64,000 nucleotides of DNA from Bdellovibrio bacteriovorus (lineage in GTDB: Bacteria; Bdellovibrionota; Bdellovibrionia; Bdellovibrionales; Bdellovibrionaceae), in contig NZ_LUKF01000016.1 in assembly GCF_001592755.1 (NCBI RefSeq), forward strand, positions 372,001 through 436,000, read 5' to 3'. Positions within the stretch are counted from its first letter, which is position 1. Every line of letters begins with the position of its first letter. The notes below the pieces were generated by a model that saw only the letters and a program-made list of their open reading frames with translations, was not told where the DNA came from and did no database searches. Shown here piece by piece: positions 43,427 through 53,421 of the stretch. The position numbers were made by a program, and so were the translations under genes.

Positions 43427-44219
43427 ATGATCTGAATTTTGGAAAAAGTCCTTCGCCCTTAGTTACGAGCTTCTTGAGCCAAGCTCCGAAACTATCTTCA
43501 GGTCCCGGCAACCGTTCGGTCACAATTTTCTTGTCTGCGTGCAACTTATCAATCACGCGTTTTACTTGTTTCTGACTTTCGTTAGTATGCTCGAAGCGAA
43601 CACCCCAACCTTCACTGCCTGGACGATTCACTCGGTAAACTACAAGACCCGATACAACAGTTTCGTGATCGTCGAATTTCCAATACACGTCGACCTTATC
43701 ACCATCAGCAAGTTCCGGCCCCGCTGTCAGGAACAAGCCACCTTGCGAAAGATTTTTAATAAAAGCTTTCGCTCCATTCACGGTTCCTTCTTGATTGAAG
43801 TTATAACGAGGCGCCGCTTCCCACCAACGCATGCGCGGATCAAAGTACACTTGTTGAACGGACGGCACGACGAAGTAGGCAACAATCAAGACGTCTACAA
43901 GAAGAACCACAATCAGAATCACCAACGTGTTCCAGTTCATGCTTGTCCAGTAGCTATAAAGATTCGAAAGTAAGACTAAAGCGATACAAGCAAGATAGGC
44001 CCAGTAGCTCCAGCGGCGGCAGATGTAGATAAAGATGCCCGCAAGGACAGGTACGCCTACGTAAAGAAACAACAAAGGCTTCGGTAAAATCTCAAACCAA
44101 TAAGTCCACTGCTGCGGAAGAGTACGTCCCGAGCGGAAGGCATTGAGAATAAGATTTCCAATGGGTGCGAAAACATGAAGGAGTGCAAGAACGATCAAGG
44201 ACCAGGGTTTTCTTTTCAT
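43425..44219 (-). CDS. membrane-anchored PilZ-domain protein
   Basis: 264 residues. Residues 1-145 hold four hydrophobic segments (for example PLLFLYVGVPVLAGIFIYI and LVILIVVLLVDVLIVAYFV). From about 150 a PilZ-type domain follows: PRYNFNQEGTVNGAKAFIKNLSQGGLFLT, where NLSQGG fits the (D/N)xSxxG c-di-GMP motif; the RxxxR arm is less clear (RMRWWEAAPRY). It would sense c-di-GMP at the inner membrane. A TTGTCT-N17-TATCAT pair on the minus strand (44228-44256) could serve as a promoter giving a nearly leaderless message. Second PilZ protein in the window. Confidence 0.82.
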   Translation of the reverse strand: MKRKPWSLIVLALLHVFAPIGNLILNAFRSGRTLPQQWTYWFEILPKPLLFLYVGVPVLAGIFIYICRRWSYWAYLACIALVLLSNLYSYWTSMNWNTLVILIVVLLVDVLIVAYFVVPSVQQVYFDPRMRWWEAAPRYNFNQEGTVNGAKAFIKNLSQGGLFLTAGPELADGDKVDVYWKFDDHETVVSGLVVYRVNRPGSEGWGVRFEHTNESQKQVKRVIDKLHADKKIVTERLPGPEDSFGAWLKKLVTKGEGLFPKFRS

Positions 44220-44269
44220 ATAATCAAATGATAAGAAAGCCCTCGGGACTAGACAAGGGAAAACAAAAG

Positions 44270-47200
44270 TCAGGACTCCGACGACTGCATGTACTCAAGA
44301 AGTCTTTTTTCCATTCGAGAATTCATCTCTGGAAGACTGCGGACATTCTCAATCTTCACCAATGCATCCATCGGATAAACAACAGCAAGATTGATTTTAT
44401 TAACGCCGTCTAAATACTTCATTTGATAAAGAGCCCATGCATAGGCTTCTAACTGTTTAAACGCGGTTTCTGAATACCGTTGAGAGCCGGTTTTATAGTC
44501 CACCATCCACAGTGTATCACCAACGATGCCCCAAAGATCGATCTGACCTTGCATAAGAGCGTTTTTAAAATTCAAAGCAAAACCCCATTCGACATGTCCT
44601 TTTTCGATGATTTCTAAAAGAGGAATGTCCTTGGTTTCAGTTAAGAATTGCAAAGGCTTTTTGAGGTCTTCATCCGAGACTTTAAGCAGCTCTTCGTAAG
44701 AAGTGTATTTCAAGGCCTCAAACAATCTATGCGCATTCGTTCCCTGTTGGGCCCGAGCTAGACCTTGTCCTAAAGCGCCTGCTTTCGGAGTGTAAGTGGA
44801 GCCCGTCGGTGCTTCCGGCGCAACGAGTTCGGTAACAGAAATATATCGGCGTTTAGCCTCTATGTCTTCGCCTTGCCATGCCGGACGAAGATTCTTATGT
44901 TCCAATGCTTCGCTTTGCATTTTCTGCGGTAACAAGTTTTCTACTCGCACCACGTAAGCGAAATCTTTTTCCTGATGCAGACCTTCTTCCAGGTTCAAAG
45001 GACATTGTGCGGCCCACGATTTCTTACCGATCTTTCGGTCCCAAATTAACGAGACACCGGATTTGGCTCGAGTCATTGCCACGTACAGCACGCGATTGAA
45101 CTCTTCACTTTCACGCTGACGAAGTTCTTCGGTGATTTGATCTGCCAGAATACTTCCGGTCATCGCTTGAGTTTCTTCGTTGCGAACTTTCAGAGACCAC
45201 AAACCATCTTGCTCTCGGATACTGAGCACAGGGGCGTGGCTGGCGCGAGGATCTTGCCCCATACCTGGTAAAATCACTTGATCAAATTGCAAACCTTTTG
45301 AGGCATGCACGGTCATGAAGTTCACACGCTTAGGCTCAATCACCGGAGTCGCATCCGCATCTTCCCCGCCTTCGTCCGTCGACAAAGTTTCAAGGCTAGA
45401 GTCTAAGAAATCCAAAAAGTTAAAACCAGGTCGGCGTTCTTCCTGACTCAGAAGTGCCACGACTTTCCAAAGATTGGCTTCGCGACGTCCCGTGGAATCA
45501 ATTTTTGCCGAATAGTCAAAAAGTCCCAGATCAATCAAAGCTCGCTTAAAGGTCCAAGAAAGCCCCTTGGTTTCACTTTGCGCAATTAAAGTTTTAAGAA
45601 TACGCAAGGGATGAGTTTCATCTTTTTGCTCTAAAGGCTTTTGAGCCTCTTTCCAGAACGAGTGCTTGAAGCTGTGACAATAACTTGCAATTTCACTATC
45701 CGACAATGCCAACCACGGGGATCTTAATAAGGCCACAAAGTTGGCGTTATCATGAGGATTCACTAAGAACTTCAAAATGGCCAAGGCGTCCAAAACTTCA
45801 CGACGCTCATAAAAACCACTGCCGCTATGAAGTTGCAATGGGACGCCGTACTCTTGCGCCACTTTCGCAATGTCTTCAAGAGTTTTATGGGTCCGACCTA
45901 ACACACAGATTTGTTCCGGACTCACACCTTCTGCCAACAGTTCTTGAATGCGGGCTACTGTCGTTAAAACCTCGGCAGAGGTTTCGTCTTCGTCTCCAGT
46001 TTCAGAAAGCAAAACTTGCACGACGGGATCTTCATTCCCCTTTCGAACTTTATCCGGAGCCGGCGTCATAGCGGCAAACTGCTTGCTCAGCTTGGTAAAA
46101 TAGTGATTGAAGAATTCTAACACTTCTGGAGACGAGCGGTAATTCGTCAGTTTAATCTGCACATCGCCGTTTTGGCTTTGGATTTCGCTGACCTTTTCCT
46201 GGAAGACTTCCGAACGAGCTCCGCGGAAAAGATAGATACTTTGCTGGGGATCCCCCACCACAAAGAGAGGACGCTCGCCGATAAGGTGACGCAACAACCG
46301 CACTTGCACAGGGCTTGTATCCTGGTATTCGTCGACCATCCAAAAATCCCACTCTTGCGAAAACTTCACAGCAGCGTCTGGGGACTCTTGAATGATTTTG
46401 TACGATAGAGTCTCAAGATCACTCATAGAAAGCAGACCTTGTTCTAATTTCGAGCTCATAAAGTCACGACAGAAGAAAGACGCTAGTTCATCAAAAAGTT
46501 CACAGTTCTTTTGATGCTTTTCCCAAAATTCGGGACGATAGCGCGGCTCTTCCAAAAGCTTATCAATACGCTCACGCAATTCTTCTAATTCTTCATGAAG
46601 ACTGAGGGAAAATGGCGGTGTCGCTTTTCTAAACTGAGGTTTCGAAGTGTGTTCCCAGAAACTCTCTAGGCGCGCAAAGAACTCATCCCAGGACGACACC
46701 GTCCAAGAGAAGTTCGCTAAAGATTGAGCATATTCCTGCCACTTTTCATTGGAAGCTTCTTGTCCGATCTCAGTACAGACGCGCTTCAACTTACCTGCGA
46801 TATCTTTGACGACTTTTTCAGTTTCCTTTTGCATGTCCCCTTTTTCAATAAAGGTCATGTTGGGAAAGATCACATTTTCAGAGAAATACTTTAGCAAGGC
46901 ACTTTCTAGGGTTTGAAAGTCGTATTCTTCCAGAAGTTCCTGCAAAGAAGGATTCTCCAACAGGTATTTGCGCATGATTTTACGCGCGCCCTTGCGGATC
47001 TCGGAATCACTCATGATTTTATAATCAGGCGTCAGCCCGATGCTAGAACCATAACGAGATAAGAACAGACTTAAAACCCCGTGAATCGTTGAAATCTGAA
47101 CTTGCGACTTTGCACTGACATAGTGGAAAAGATCTTCACGACCTTCAGATAAAGCTTTGCTTAAAAGACGCTCTTTTAGTTCTTGCGTGGCTTTGCGCGT

Positions 47201-47353
47201 GAAGGTCGTCACGACGATGCGTGGAAATTTACCGTTTCTTTCTTTAAAGTCGCTAGCAAACTTCAAAAAGGTTTGGGTCAATGTTGTGGTTTTACCCGCA
47301 CCGGCCCCGGCGCGCAGAATGGTGTTTTTTAATTCAGATGTGGGGCTCGACAT
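44270..47353 (-). CDS. addA: ATP-dependent helicase/nuclease subunit A
   Basis: 1027 residues. UvrD-type helicase motifs: Ia Walker A AGAGAGKTTTL, motif II DEYQDTSP, III VVGDPQQSIYLFRGA, IV TNYRSSPEVLEFF, V TVHASKGLQFDQVILPG, VI VLYVAMTRAK. The C-terminal ~180 residues carry a RecB-type nuclease: GTNAHRLFEAL, QIDLWGIVGDTLWMVDYKTG (the D-x-K core). It resects double-strand breaks with AddB. I chose ATG 47353, which has GGAGG five bases upstream; it overlaps the addB end by 25 bases. Confidence 0.93.
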   Translation of the reverse strand: MSSPTSELKNTILRAGAGAGKTTTLTQTFLKFASDFKERNGKFPRIVVTTFTRKATQELKERLLSKALSEGREDLFHYVSAKSQVQISTIHGVLSLFLSRYGSSIGLTPDYKIMSDSEIRKGARKIMRKYLLENPSLQELLEEYDFQTLESALLKYFSENVIFPNMTFIEKGDMQKETEKVVKDIAGKLKRVCTEIGQEASNEKWQEYAQSLANFSWTVSSWDEFFARLESFWEHTSKPQFRKATPPFSLSLHEELEELRERIDKLLEEPRYRPEFWEKHQKNCELFDELASFFCRDFMSSKLEQGLLSMSDLETLSYKIIQESPDAAVKFSQEWDFWMVDEYQDTSPVQVRLLRHLIGERPLFVVGDPQQSIYLFRGARSEVFQEKVSEIQSQNGDVQIKLTNYRSSPEVLEFFNHYFTKLSKQFAAMTPAPDKVRKGNEDPVVQVLLSETGDEDETSAEVLTTVARIQELLAEGVSPEQICVLGRTHKTLEDIAKVAQEYGVPLQLHSGSGFYERREVLDALAILKFLVNPHDNANFVALLRSPWLALSDSEIASYCHSFKHSFWKEAQKPLEQKDETHPLRILKTLIAQSETKGLSWTFKRALIDLGLFDYSAKIDSTGRREANLWKVVALLSQEERRPGFNFLDFLDSSLETLSTDEGGEDADATPVIEPKRVNFMTVHASKGLQFDQVILPGMGQDPRASHAPVLSIREQDGLWSLKVRNEETQAMTGSILADQITEELRQRESEEFNRVLYVAMTRAKSGVSLIWDRKIGKKSWAAQCPLNLEEGLHQEKDFAYVVRVENLLPQKMQSEALEHKNLRPAWQGEDIEAKRRYISVTELVAPEAPTGSTYTPKAGALGQGLARAQQGTNAHRLFEALKYTSYEELLKVSDEDLKKPLQFLTETKDIPLLEIIEKGHVEWGFALNFKNALMQGQIDLWGIVGDTLWMVDYKTGSQRYSETAFKQLEAYAWALYQMKYLDGVNKINLAVVYPMDALVKIENVRSLPEMNSRMEKRLLEYMQSSES

Positions 47354-50052
47354 TGTCGCCTCCATTCACAACCAGAACAGGTCTTAAAGTCCGTGGGTTT
47401 TGCCTGACTTTCCCCTTTTTTGATACGATCTAAAGTTCCCATAAGAACTGTGCTGAACTCGGAAAGATATTTTTCTTTGGATTCAGCCGTGGCATTTTTA
47501 TCTTTCCGTTTGGAAGACGGAAATAAGCCTCCGGCAAAATCTTCGATTTTAAATCCTTTGCGTTCAAAATTTCTAAAGACGTAATAGAAAAGACCGATGA
47601 CTTCCCCGCCGACGTCTTCTAGCAGGCCTTTTTCAATCACCCACATGTAAAACAAAAGCTGAAGCTCGCGGTTTTTAAACCACGAAGCATGAGAAGAGAT
47701 GCCCCCTGCAGAGCTCTTGTAATCCAGAACAACCAACTGACTGACACCATCCCCGTCAATACGGTCGATTTGACCAGAGATACGGAAGCAGTTGTCTTTA
47801 GGTTCGCGAGAAATTTCTTCGGTCACCGGATCTAGATAAAATTCGAAACGCTTTTCTCGGGCCAAAGTACGTGTTTTCTTAAACTCATCCCGCCAACGCT
47901 TTTCAAAATCTAAAAAGCGTTGTCCCAAGTGAATGTGTTTTTTCTTAAATGGCTTCCAAAGACGATCATCCGCGAAAAGAAGTTTCTTTTCCGTTTTGAT
48001 TTCTTCTAGAACCTGGTCCAACTCTTCCGCGGTCCAATTAAAGCGCATCGGCTCCGCCGTCAGTTTTTCAAATAGAGCATGAGCCAACTGACCACGCGTT
48101 CGATGATCCACATCCAGATCAATATCAGGAAGGTCTTTTAATTTAAAATATCTTTGCGCTGCAAACACGAAAGGACACTCTAGGAAACTTTCTACAGAGG
48201 ACGCAGAGATTCGCGGTAAATTTGGCACCTGAATATTTTCAAGCTCCATCTTCCCCATATCCTGCTGAATGCGTCTTTCGATATTTTCTTTACGTGCATC
48301 CACCCACGGACGTCCCGCGGTTTGATCAGAGTGTTGCAGTTCATCCCAACGAGTTTCTTTAGGAAGATTTAAAGATTCGTGATCGCCAGATAAGCTCATC
48401 CAGAATGTGCAAGGCGAACAGAGGCTGCCACTTAAATCCGTAGCTCCAAAACAGAAAATGTCGTGAATGCTTTCAGCTTCGGCCAAAAGACGAAGTTCAA
48501 AATCCAAATCGCTTTGATCTGGATTATCCAGGTAGAAACCAATGTCTTTTGCTAACTCAAAATAGTCTTGACCCGAAAGCTGCGTTTTATTTCTGGCACG
48601 CAAAGCTTCGTCGGTCAGGCCTACGAAGATACGGTACTGCGCTTTTTCACTATGCGCTGACATCAGTTTTGTCACCATGATGCCGCGAGGATGGCCTTTT
48701 TCTAAAGTGTACTCTTTAGCGGCCACGATGCTTTCAAGATAACTCAGCCATTCTTTCCAAATAAGTTTGGTCGAGCTAACGGCATTTTGTAAGAGCTCGC
48801 GCAAGATTACCTGCACGATGTCGGTCTCGGCTGAATTCCAGTACATCAAAGCTTTTGCGACAAACTCGTCGCGACTTAAAATTCCAGTAAGATCCAATTG
48901 CTCGTGGAAGACCTTATAGACGGTTTCATTGCGGGCAAGATCTTCATTCACGTAAAGGCTTTTAAACAACGAACGGAATTCTTCATAGCGAAGCTCTTGA
49001 GATTCTTCTTTATCGAAGAAGGAAATTTCAAGGTCCGAGCTAGAAAGTCGTCCGCTCTTAGAACGAAGCAAAGCCAACCAACGAGTGACCGAAGGAAGAC
49101 TTTGCGCTTTGTGGGTTATATCCTTTTGAACCGGAATGCCTTCTTCTTGCAAATACGACTGCAAAACCGGCCAGTATGTTTCTATATCTGGAGCAACGAT
49201 GGCAATAGACTCTGCGGATTTTCCCTCATCCAGCCATTCGCGCACTTGCCCTACGCTGTGTTTGATTTCGGCTAACATCCCTGAGAAACGCATCACATCC
49301 TGACGTTTCTCCTTTTTTACGACAGAAGGAAGCTCTTGCACCTTCTGACTTTGTTGGCGCAGATCTTCGTAAGGCTTTAATAGGAAATGGAAATCTTTTT
49401 TCCAAGAAGGATTCGGCTCTAAAACAATCACGTCCACCGAACGCGAAAGCACGCGCAGGATTTCTGCCTCCACACGTGAGATTTCCCCGCTCAGATCGAC
49501 GATCAAAGGAATATCCCAGACGCGTTCAAGCTCATTGAAGTTTTGCAAATAGGCCGTAATCCAATCCGCGGTGATCACGCGGTGGTCTTGAAGAAGTTTC
49601 AGTGCACAGAAACGCGCGCGCAGATACCAATCACGCCACCGGTTCTTAGATTCAGGGTGAGTTTCAAACCACTCTTCAAGCCGCGACGTCCCTTCGGGAT
49701 GGAAAAGCACCGCCGCCATTTGGTCGATATAAGAAAAGACCGTGTCCTCCGCGGAAGAATTGACGCCAAGAACTTCGGCATTTTCATCCATAATGGTGCG
49801 CAGAAGAGAACGCGCAAAAGGATCGCTGACCAAACGTAAACCCGGATCCAAACGCTTTAACAGAATTTTCCAAAGATCACTGGCACGCAAAACAGATTCA
49901 TCAACGTACTGTCCTTCACGTGCCAGAATTTTTTGTTGAAGTTCGAACTTTGTGCGCAAGTCAGAAACCAACCACGATTGGGAACGTGGATTGTAGTTCG
50001 CAAAAATCTGTGCGATCTGAGTTCGACTTTCTATGGGAATGACTTGCAACAT
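47329..50052 (-). CDS. addB: ATP-dependent helicase/nuclease subunit B
   Basis: 907 residues. The N-terminal 600 residues are a helicase-like fold without a Walker A motif, as in AddB. The C-terminal part has SFLECPFVFAAQRYF then ISGQIDRIDGDG and VLDYKSSAG (nuclease core), then CSGCEWRRQC at the end. The cysteine in SFLECPF plus the three near the C-terminus are the 4Fe-4S ligands of AddB nucleases. Forms a heterodimer with AddA to process DNA ends until Chi. Seven bases behind the barrel gene at 50060 and overlapping addA. Confidence 0.9.
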   Translation of the reverse strand: MLQVIPIESRTQIAQIFANYNPRSQSWLVSDLRTKFELQQKILAREGQYVDESVLRASDLWKILLKRLDPGLRLVSDPFARSLLRTIMDENAEVLGVNSSAEDTVFSYIDQMAAVLFHPEGTSRLEEWFETHPESKNRWRDWYLRARFCALKLLQDHRVITADWITAYLQNFNELERVWDIPLIVDLSGEISRVEAEILRVLSRSVDVIVLEPNPSWKKDFHFLLKPYEDLRQQSQKVQELPSVVKKEKRQDVMRFSGMLAEIKHSVGQVREWLDEGKSAESIAIVAPDIETYWPVLQSYLQEEGIPVQKDITHKAQSLPSVTRWLALLRSKSGRLSSSDLEISFFDKEESQELRYEEFRSLFKSLYVNEDLARNETVYKVFHEQLDLTGILSRDEFVAKALMYWNSAETDIVQVILRELLQNAVSSTKLIWKEWLSYLESIVAAKEYTLEKGHPRGIMVTKLMSAHSEKAQYRIFVGLTDEALRARNKTQLSGQDYFELAKDIGFYLDNPDQSDLDFELRLLAEAESIHDIFCFGATDLSGSLCSPCTFWMSLSGDHESLNLPKETRWDELQHSDQTAGRPWVDARKENIERRIQQDMGKMELENIQVPNLPRISASSVESFLECPFVFAAQRYFKLKDLPDIDLDVDHRTRGQLAHALFEKLTAEPMRFNWTAEELDQVLEEIKTEKKLLFADDRLWKPFKKKHIHLGQRFLDFEKRWRDEFKKTRTLAREKRFEFYLDPVTEEISREPKDNCFRISGQIDRIDGDGVSQLVVLDYKSSAGGISSHASWFKNRELQLLFYMWVIEKGLLEDVGGEVIGLFYYVFRNFERKGFKIEDFAGGLFPSSKRKDKNATAESKEKYLSEFSTVLMGTLDRIKKGESQAKPTDFKTCSGCEWRRQCRAPHLN

Positions 50053-50059
50053 TTACGAA

Positions 50060-51178
50060 TTACCGGCGTTGTTTTAGTTTACGTCTCTTGCCGTTATTAT
50101 CCGTGAATTTGAAGTTTGCATCAAAGCTTAAATCAATACTGAGACTCGCCATATAACGGGAATCCCCGTCTTGACCTGGATAAAGACCGGTCTCTTCAGT
50201 GTAACTTACAGCATCAAGATGGAATATGAGAAAATTCACACCCACACCGTAACTGAGGTAACCTTGATTATATCCTGCGCGCAAGTCGATCAAGGGAAGA
50301 GAAATCTCCGTTCCGACGTGCAGTTTCTTTCCTATTTCGATTTCAGGATTCAAGAGTCTTCGGCCCTCGACGCCTATCACCCAATCAAGGCCAGGCAAAT
50401 CCATGCCGACGCCCGCACCAAAGACTAAATTCTGTTCAATATGAACGGGCGCATCGTCACCCTCTGTTTTCTTAAAGGCTGTGTTACCCACGTCTTGCCA
50501 CACCAGTGTCAGCGTCGGCTTTAGAATCGGCAAAGGAATCTCATGCAAGATCGCCAAATCCGCACCATATCCCTGCCCTTTGTTGGCAAAGCGATCTCCG
50601 ATGTCTGAAAGACTGCTTGAGTCTGCGATATCGCTGATGCTTAATTCCTGCGTTGAGCCCCCTTGGCGAGTGATTCTTTTTACACTCATTCCAAAATAAG
50701 TCGAAGGTCCCAAGGAAAAGGCCGTTCCCAAATAAATGGCCTGATCACTGCGGAAGTAAGTTTCAAATTGAGGGAACGCCGGATTGTGAAGTTCGGCAGT
50801 CACTTCGGTGTCGTAAAGATAACCTGCAGAAATCAAAGGCAAAGAAATGGCGGCTTTACCCACGCCTTGCGCCCACAGCTTTTTACCGTAGAAGTCATTG
50901 AACGTGGATGGGTCATTGGCATCAATATTCTGCAAATCATCAAGACTGTCGACCAAGGTTTTATTCGCACCTGCCATTAATTCAATCAGCTTAATATCAA
51001 TGGCAGCGGCTCTTTTTAAAGCCGCAGGATTGACGAACAAGGCATCCGCATCATTTACAAATGGCACCAGCACGCCACCCATCCCACGAGCGCGGATAGA
51101 GCGTGTCGTTTCACCCAAAGACTGAGCAAAACTTTGCGCACTGAATGCAAAAATAAGAGCGGCAAAAATCAACTTCAT
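50060..51178 (-). CDS. OMPP1/FadL-like outer-membrane barrel, paralogue 1
   Basis: 372 residues with signal peptide MKLIFAALIFAFSAQSFA. The N-terminal stretch RARGMGGVLVPFVNDADALFVNPAAL is the FadL/OMPP1-type hatch motif (MGG...NDxxAxxxNPAxL). The end has VSYTEETGLYPGQDGDSRY and then SLSIDLSFDANF, and is shared in pattern with the genes at 52216 and 57296. It should form an outer-membrane barrel for hydrophobic small molecules or a surface scaffold. Its start overlaps the upstream lipoprotein stop by four bases (ATGA); a reading from 51202 would lose the signal peptide. Confidence 0.88.
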   Translation of the reverse strand: MKLIFAALIFAFSAQSFAQSLGETTRSIRARGMGGVLVPFVNDADALFVNPAALKRAAAIDIKLIELMAGANKTLVDSLDDLQNIDANDPSTFNDFYGKKLWAQGVGKAAISLPLISAGYLYDTEVTAELHNPAFPQFETYFRSDQAIYLGTAFSLGPSTYFGMSVKRITRQGGSTQELSISDIADSSSLSDIGDRFANKGQGYGADLAILHEIPLPILKPTLTLVWQDVGNTAFKKTEGDDAPVHIEQNLVFGAGVGMDLPGLDWVIGVEGRRLLNPEIEIGKKLHVGTEISLPLIDLRAGYNQGYLSYGVGVNFLIFHLDAVSYTEETGLYPGQDGDSRYMASLSIDLSFDANFKFTDNNGKRRKLKQRR

Positions 51179-52206
51179 GGAGCTTGCATCCCCGGACAGC
51201 AATCCGCATTCACCGAAATTGTCGGAGGAGATCCCATCGTGTAGTTCACCGTAATATCGGCGATATCACACGCACCCACTCCCAGAGTGCCACTTTCAAT
51301 CATGCGACGGAAAATACGACGCAACTTAGGTGTCACATCGGCGTCTTGAGTTGTCGTACAAACAATGGGATCTGTGACATCCGCGCCTAAACCGAAATCT
51401 TGATACGTCGGCGTATTAGAAGGAAGTCCCAAGTCGACCCACGTCACACCCATAGGAGCACCATGGTCTTGAGGAGTTCCAATAGGCGGAATCACCACAT
51501 CTGTTTGACACAAGGTTTGTGCATCACCGAATGAATCGCCCGCGGTTCCCGAAGTCAATTCATCACCCAAGGCCGCCAAGTTTTCAAAGACCAATCCCAC
51601 ACCCGTGACGATGCGATCTACTTCGGCATCACTGAGCTTTCCTGCCGCCGCACTCACCGTACAAGCTTCTGCGCCCGCATCGGGCACACCATCACCAAGA
51701 CCCGCAGCATCGATATCAAATTTTGATTTCAGAGTCGTCGCCATGCGAGTCAGTCCCAAAATCGCGGCGAAAAGGTTTTGATCATTCGTTCTTTGTGCAG
51801 CGGTAGTTCCGATGCTCATCAAAACCGCTACAGCGTTGTCACAAGCAGCAACATCGGTGACCTGACCTTGAAAAATCTGAAGGGCAATTTCAAACATCTT
51901 TGTCGAAGACACACCTTTAAGTGCCTGCACCAAATCAAAAAATGAAATACCGCACTTACCACCGTAGGCATGCATAAGGCTCGTTTTCACATCATTACGA
52001 GCTTGGTAATCCGCAGACAATTGCGTCGTCATGATAGAGATCGCATCATCCCAAGCGGCATCATCGATTTTCTTTTTCGCTTCCAAAAAAAGAGCGGCAT
52101 CTGAATCCGTAGATGCATACTCGGTCAAAACGTTTTCCTGATTGCTACAAGAAGTCGCCACCGACAGAGAAATTAGAATGATAAAGAGATGTCTAAAATA
52201 TTTCAT
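51175..52206 (-). CDS. cysteine-containing hypothetical lipoprotein
   Basis: 343 residues; signal peptide and lipobox MKYFRHLFIILISLSVATSC. About eight further cysteines are spread through the mature part, which is mainly helical up to residue 200 with Ala/Asp-rich stretches, then a C-terminal part rich in Gly/Asp/Pro. It sits between two barrel genes on the same strand, 9 bases after one and overlapping the next, so it is likely a partner of one of them. It shows the same style as the lipoprotein at 56476 (helical, Ala/Thr-rich, scattered cysteines) but I cannot align them confidently. Confidence 0.78.
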   Translation of the reverse strand: MKYFRHLFIILISLSVATSCSNQENVLTEYASTDSDAALFLEAKKKIDDAAWDDAISIMTTQLSADYQARNDVKTSLMHAYGGKCGISFFDLVQALKGVSSTKMFEIALQIFQGQVTDVAACDNAVAVLMSIGTTAAQRTNDQNLFAAILGLTRMATTLKSKFDIDAAGLGDGVPDAGAEACTVSAAAGKLSDAEVDRIVTGVGLVFENLAALGDELTSGTAGDSFGDAQTLCQTDVVIPPIGTPQDHGAPMGVTWVDLGLPSNTPTYQDFGLGADVTDPIVCTTTQDADVTPKLRRIFRRMIESGTLGVGACDIADITVNYTMGSPPTISVNADCCPGMQAP

Positions 52207-52215
52207 GCCTCATCC

Positions 52216-53301
52216 TTAAAACCGGTAAGCAAACTTCATAGTATAACGTCTGTCTTCTTTAGGTTCGTCTTGAGTGCCGACTTCTTCGCCGTAAGATGCA
52301 AGCTGCCATTGAAAGTGTTCAGTAGAATACTCAAAGCCTGCGGTCCAATATCTTTGATTATATCCTCCACGGAAAAAGAAGGCATCTCCGAAGTTCAATT
52401 CGAAACCACCGTGAATCAATTTGGCCTTATCCTCTTCATCACCTGATGTTAATAAGCCACGGTACTCAACCGTCCAAGCCGAACGAATGTTGTTGGAATG
52501 AATCGGAAAGAGAGCCGCTGCCACATCGATGTCTTGCTTTATCAAATTGGGACGATTGACTGTGTCTAATCGGATACCATTGGCCTGATCGAAGCTGGTG
52601 CCTCCCACATCACGCACGACAGCTGTCACCGTCGGCAGAAACTTCCAAGGCGCCGCGAGGATCAACCCAACATCCGTTGAAAGGCCTACGCCCTCACTGG
52701 CTATAGAATCATAATCCAGTGGACCTGTGGCACTTAAAGTTTGATTGTCTACTTCGATGCGATTGATAAGTTTCGTGTTAAAGCCAAGCTTGATTCGTCC
52801 ATCCCAGAAACGGAAATTGAATCCCAAAATAAACGCGACGTCATTGCGATAATAAGTGTCAATGGTCGTACCGTCACCGGACATCTCAGCATCTAGCAGA
52901 TAGTTCCCGTAAAGTCCCACACCGAAGTTTCTGCCGACAAAAGAAGGAAACACCTGCGCCTTGGCATGATAATAGGAGCTGCGTTTTTTATCTAAGGCCG
53001 GAGCCACATCTTCTAGGGAAAATGGATTTGAAAAAGCCTCTTCGCTATAGAAACCCGGAGCGTTGTAACCCAATTCAATTTCCGGGTCGATGATCGTTCC
53101 ATAAAAATCACGAAGTTTTCCCAAAGCCGCGGGATTCACGATCAATGCGGTTTCATCATTGGTAACGGCAATACAAGCGCCACCCATGGCCTGGCAACGA
53201 ACACCTGAATAAAAACTACGACGCTCTCGTGCATTCACTTCGTAAGTGAACGCCATCAATGCAAAAATTTGAAAGAGCGCGATCCACAAAATCCTTTTCA
53301 T
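52216..53301 (-). CDS. OMPP1/FadL-like outer-membrane barrel, paralogue 2
   Basis: 361 residues with signal peptide MKRILWIALFQIFALMAFTYEVNA. FYSGVRCQAMGGACIAVTNDETALIVNPAALGKL is the hatch motif, as in the genes at 50060 and 57296. C-terminal ASYGEEVGTQDEPKEDRRY and MKFAYRF end with the phenylalanine of BAM substrates. A candidate FliA promoter at 53341-53367 lies 40 bases upstream, heading the run of three minus-strand genes 52216, 51175 and 50060, possibly on to addB and addA. Ribosome site GCGAGG. Confidence 0.87.
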   Translation of the reverse strand: MKRILWIALFQIFALMAFTYEVNARERRSFYSGVRCQAMGGACIAVTNDETALIVNPAALGKLRDFYGTIIDPEIELGYNAPGFYSEEAFSNPFSLEDVAPALDKKRSSYYHAKAQVFPSFVGRNFGVGLYGNYLLDAEMSGDGTTIDTYYRNDVAFILGFNFRFWDGRIKLGFNTKLINRIEVDNQTLSATGPLDYDSIASEGVGLSTDVGLILAAPWKFLPTVTAVVRDVGGTSFDQANGIRLDTVNRPNLIKQDIDVAAALFPIHSNNIRSAWTVEYRGLLTSGDEEDKAKLIHGGFELNFGDAFFFRGGYNQRYWTAGFEYSTEHFQWQLASYGEEVGTQDEPKEDRRYTMKFAYRF

Positions 53302-53340
53302 AGATACCTCGCTAAAAACACGTGGAATATATCAAAAGGC

Positions 53341-53367
53341 TTATCGGTTCAATGGGGGCTCATATTG
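53341..53367 (-). promoter_or_regulatory. candidate FliA (sigma-28) promoter for barrel paralogue 2
   Basis: On the minus strand CAAT, 15 bases, ACCGATAA (or TCAA with 16 bases). The -10 matches seven of eight consensus bases; the -35 is weak. It lies 40 bases before the barrel gene start at 53301. Confidence 0.5.
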
Positions 53368-53421
53368 AGACAGAAAGGGAAAATAAGGTCTTAGGTCGTG
53401 AAGAAAGACTCTCTTCAGGCT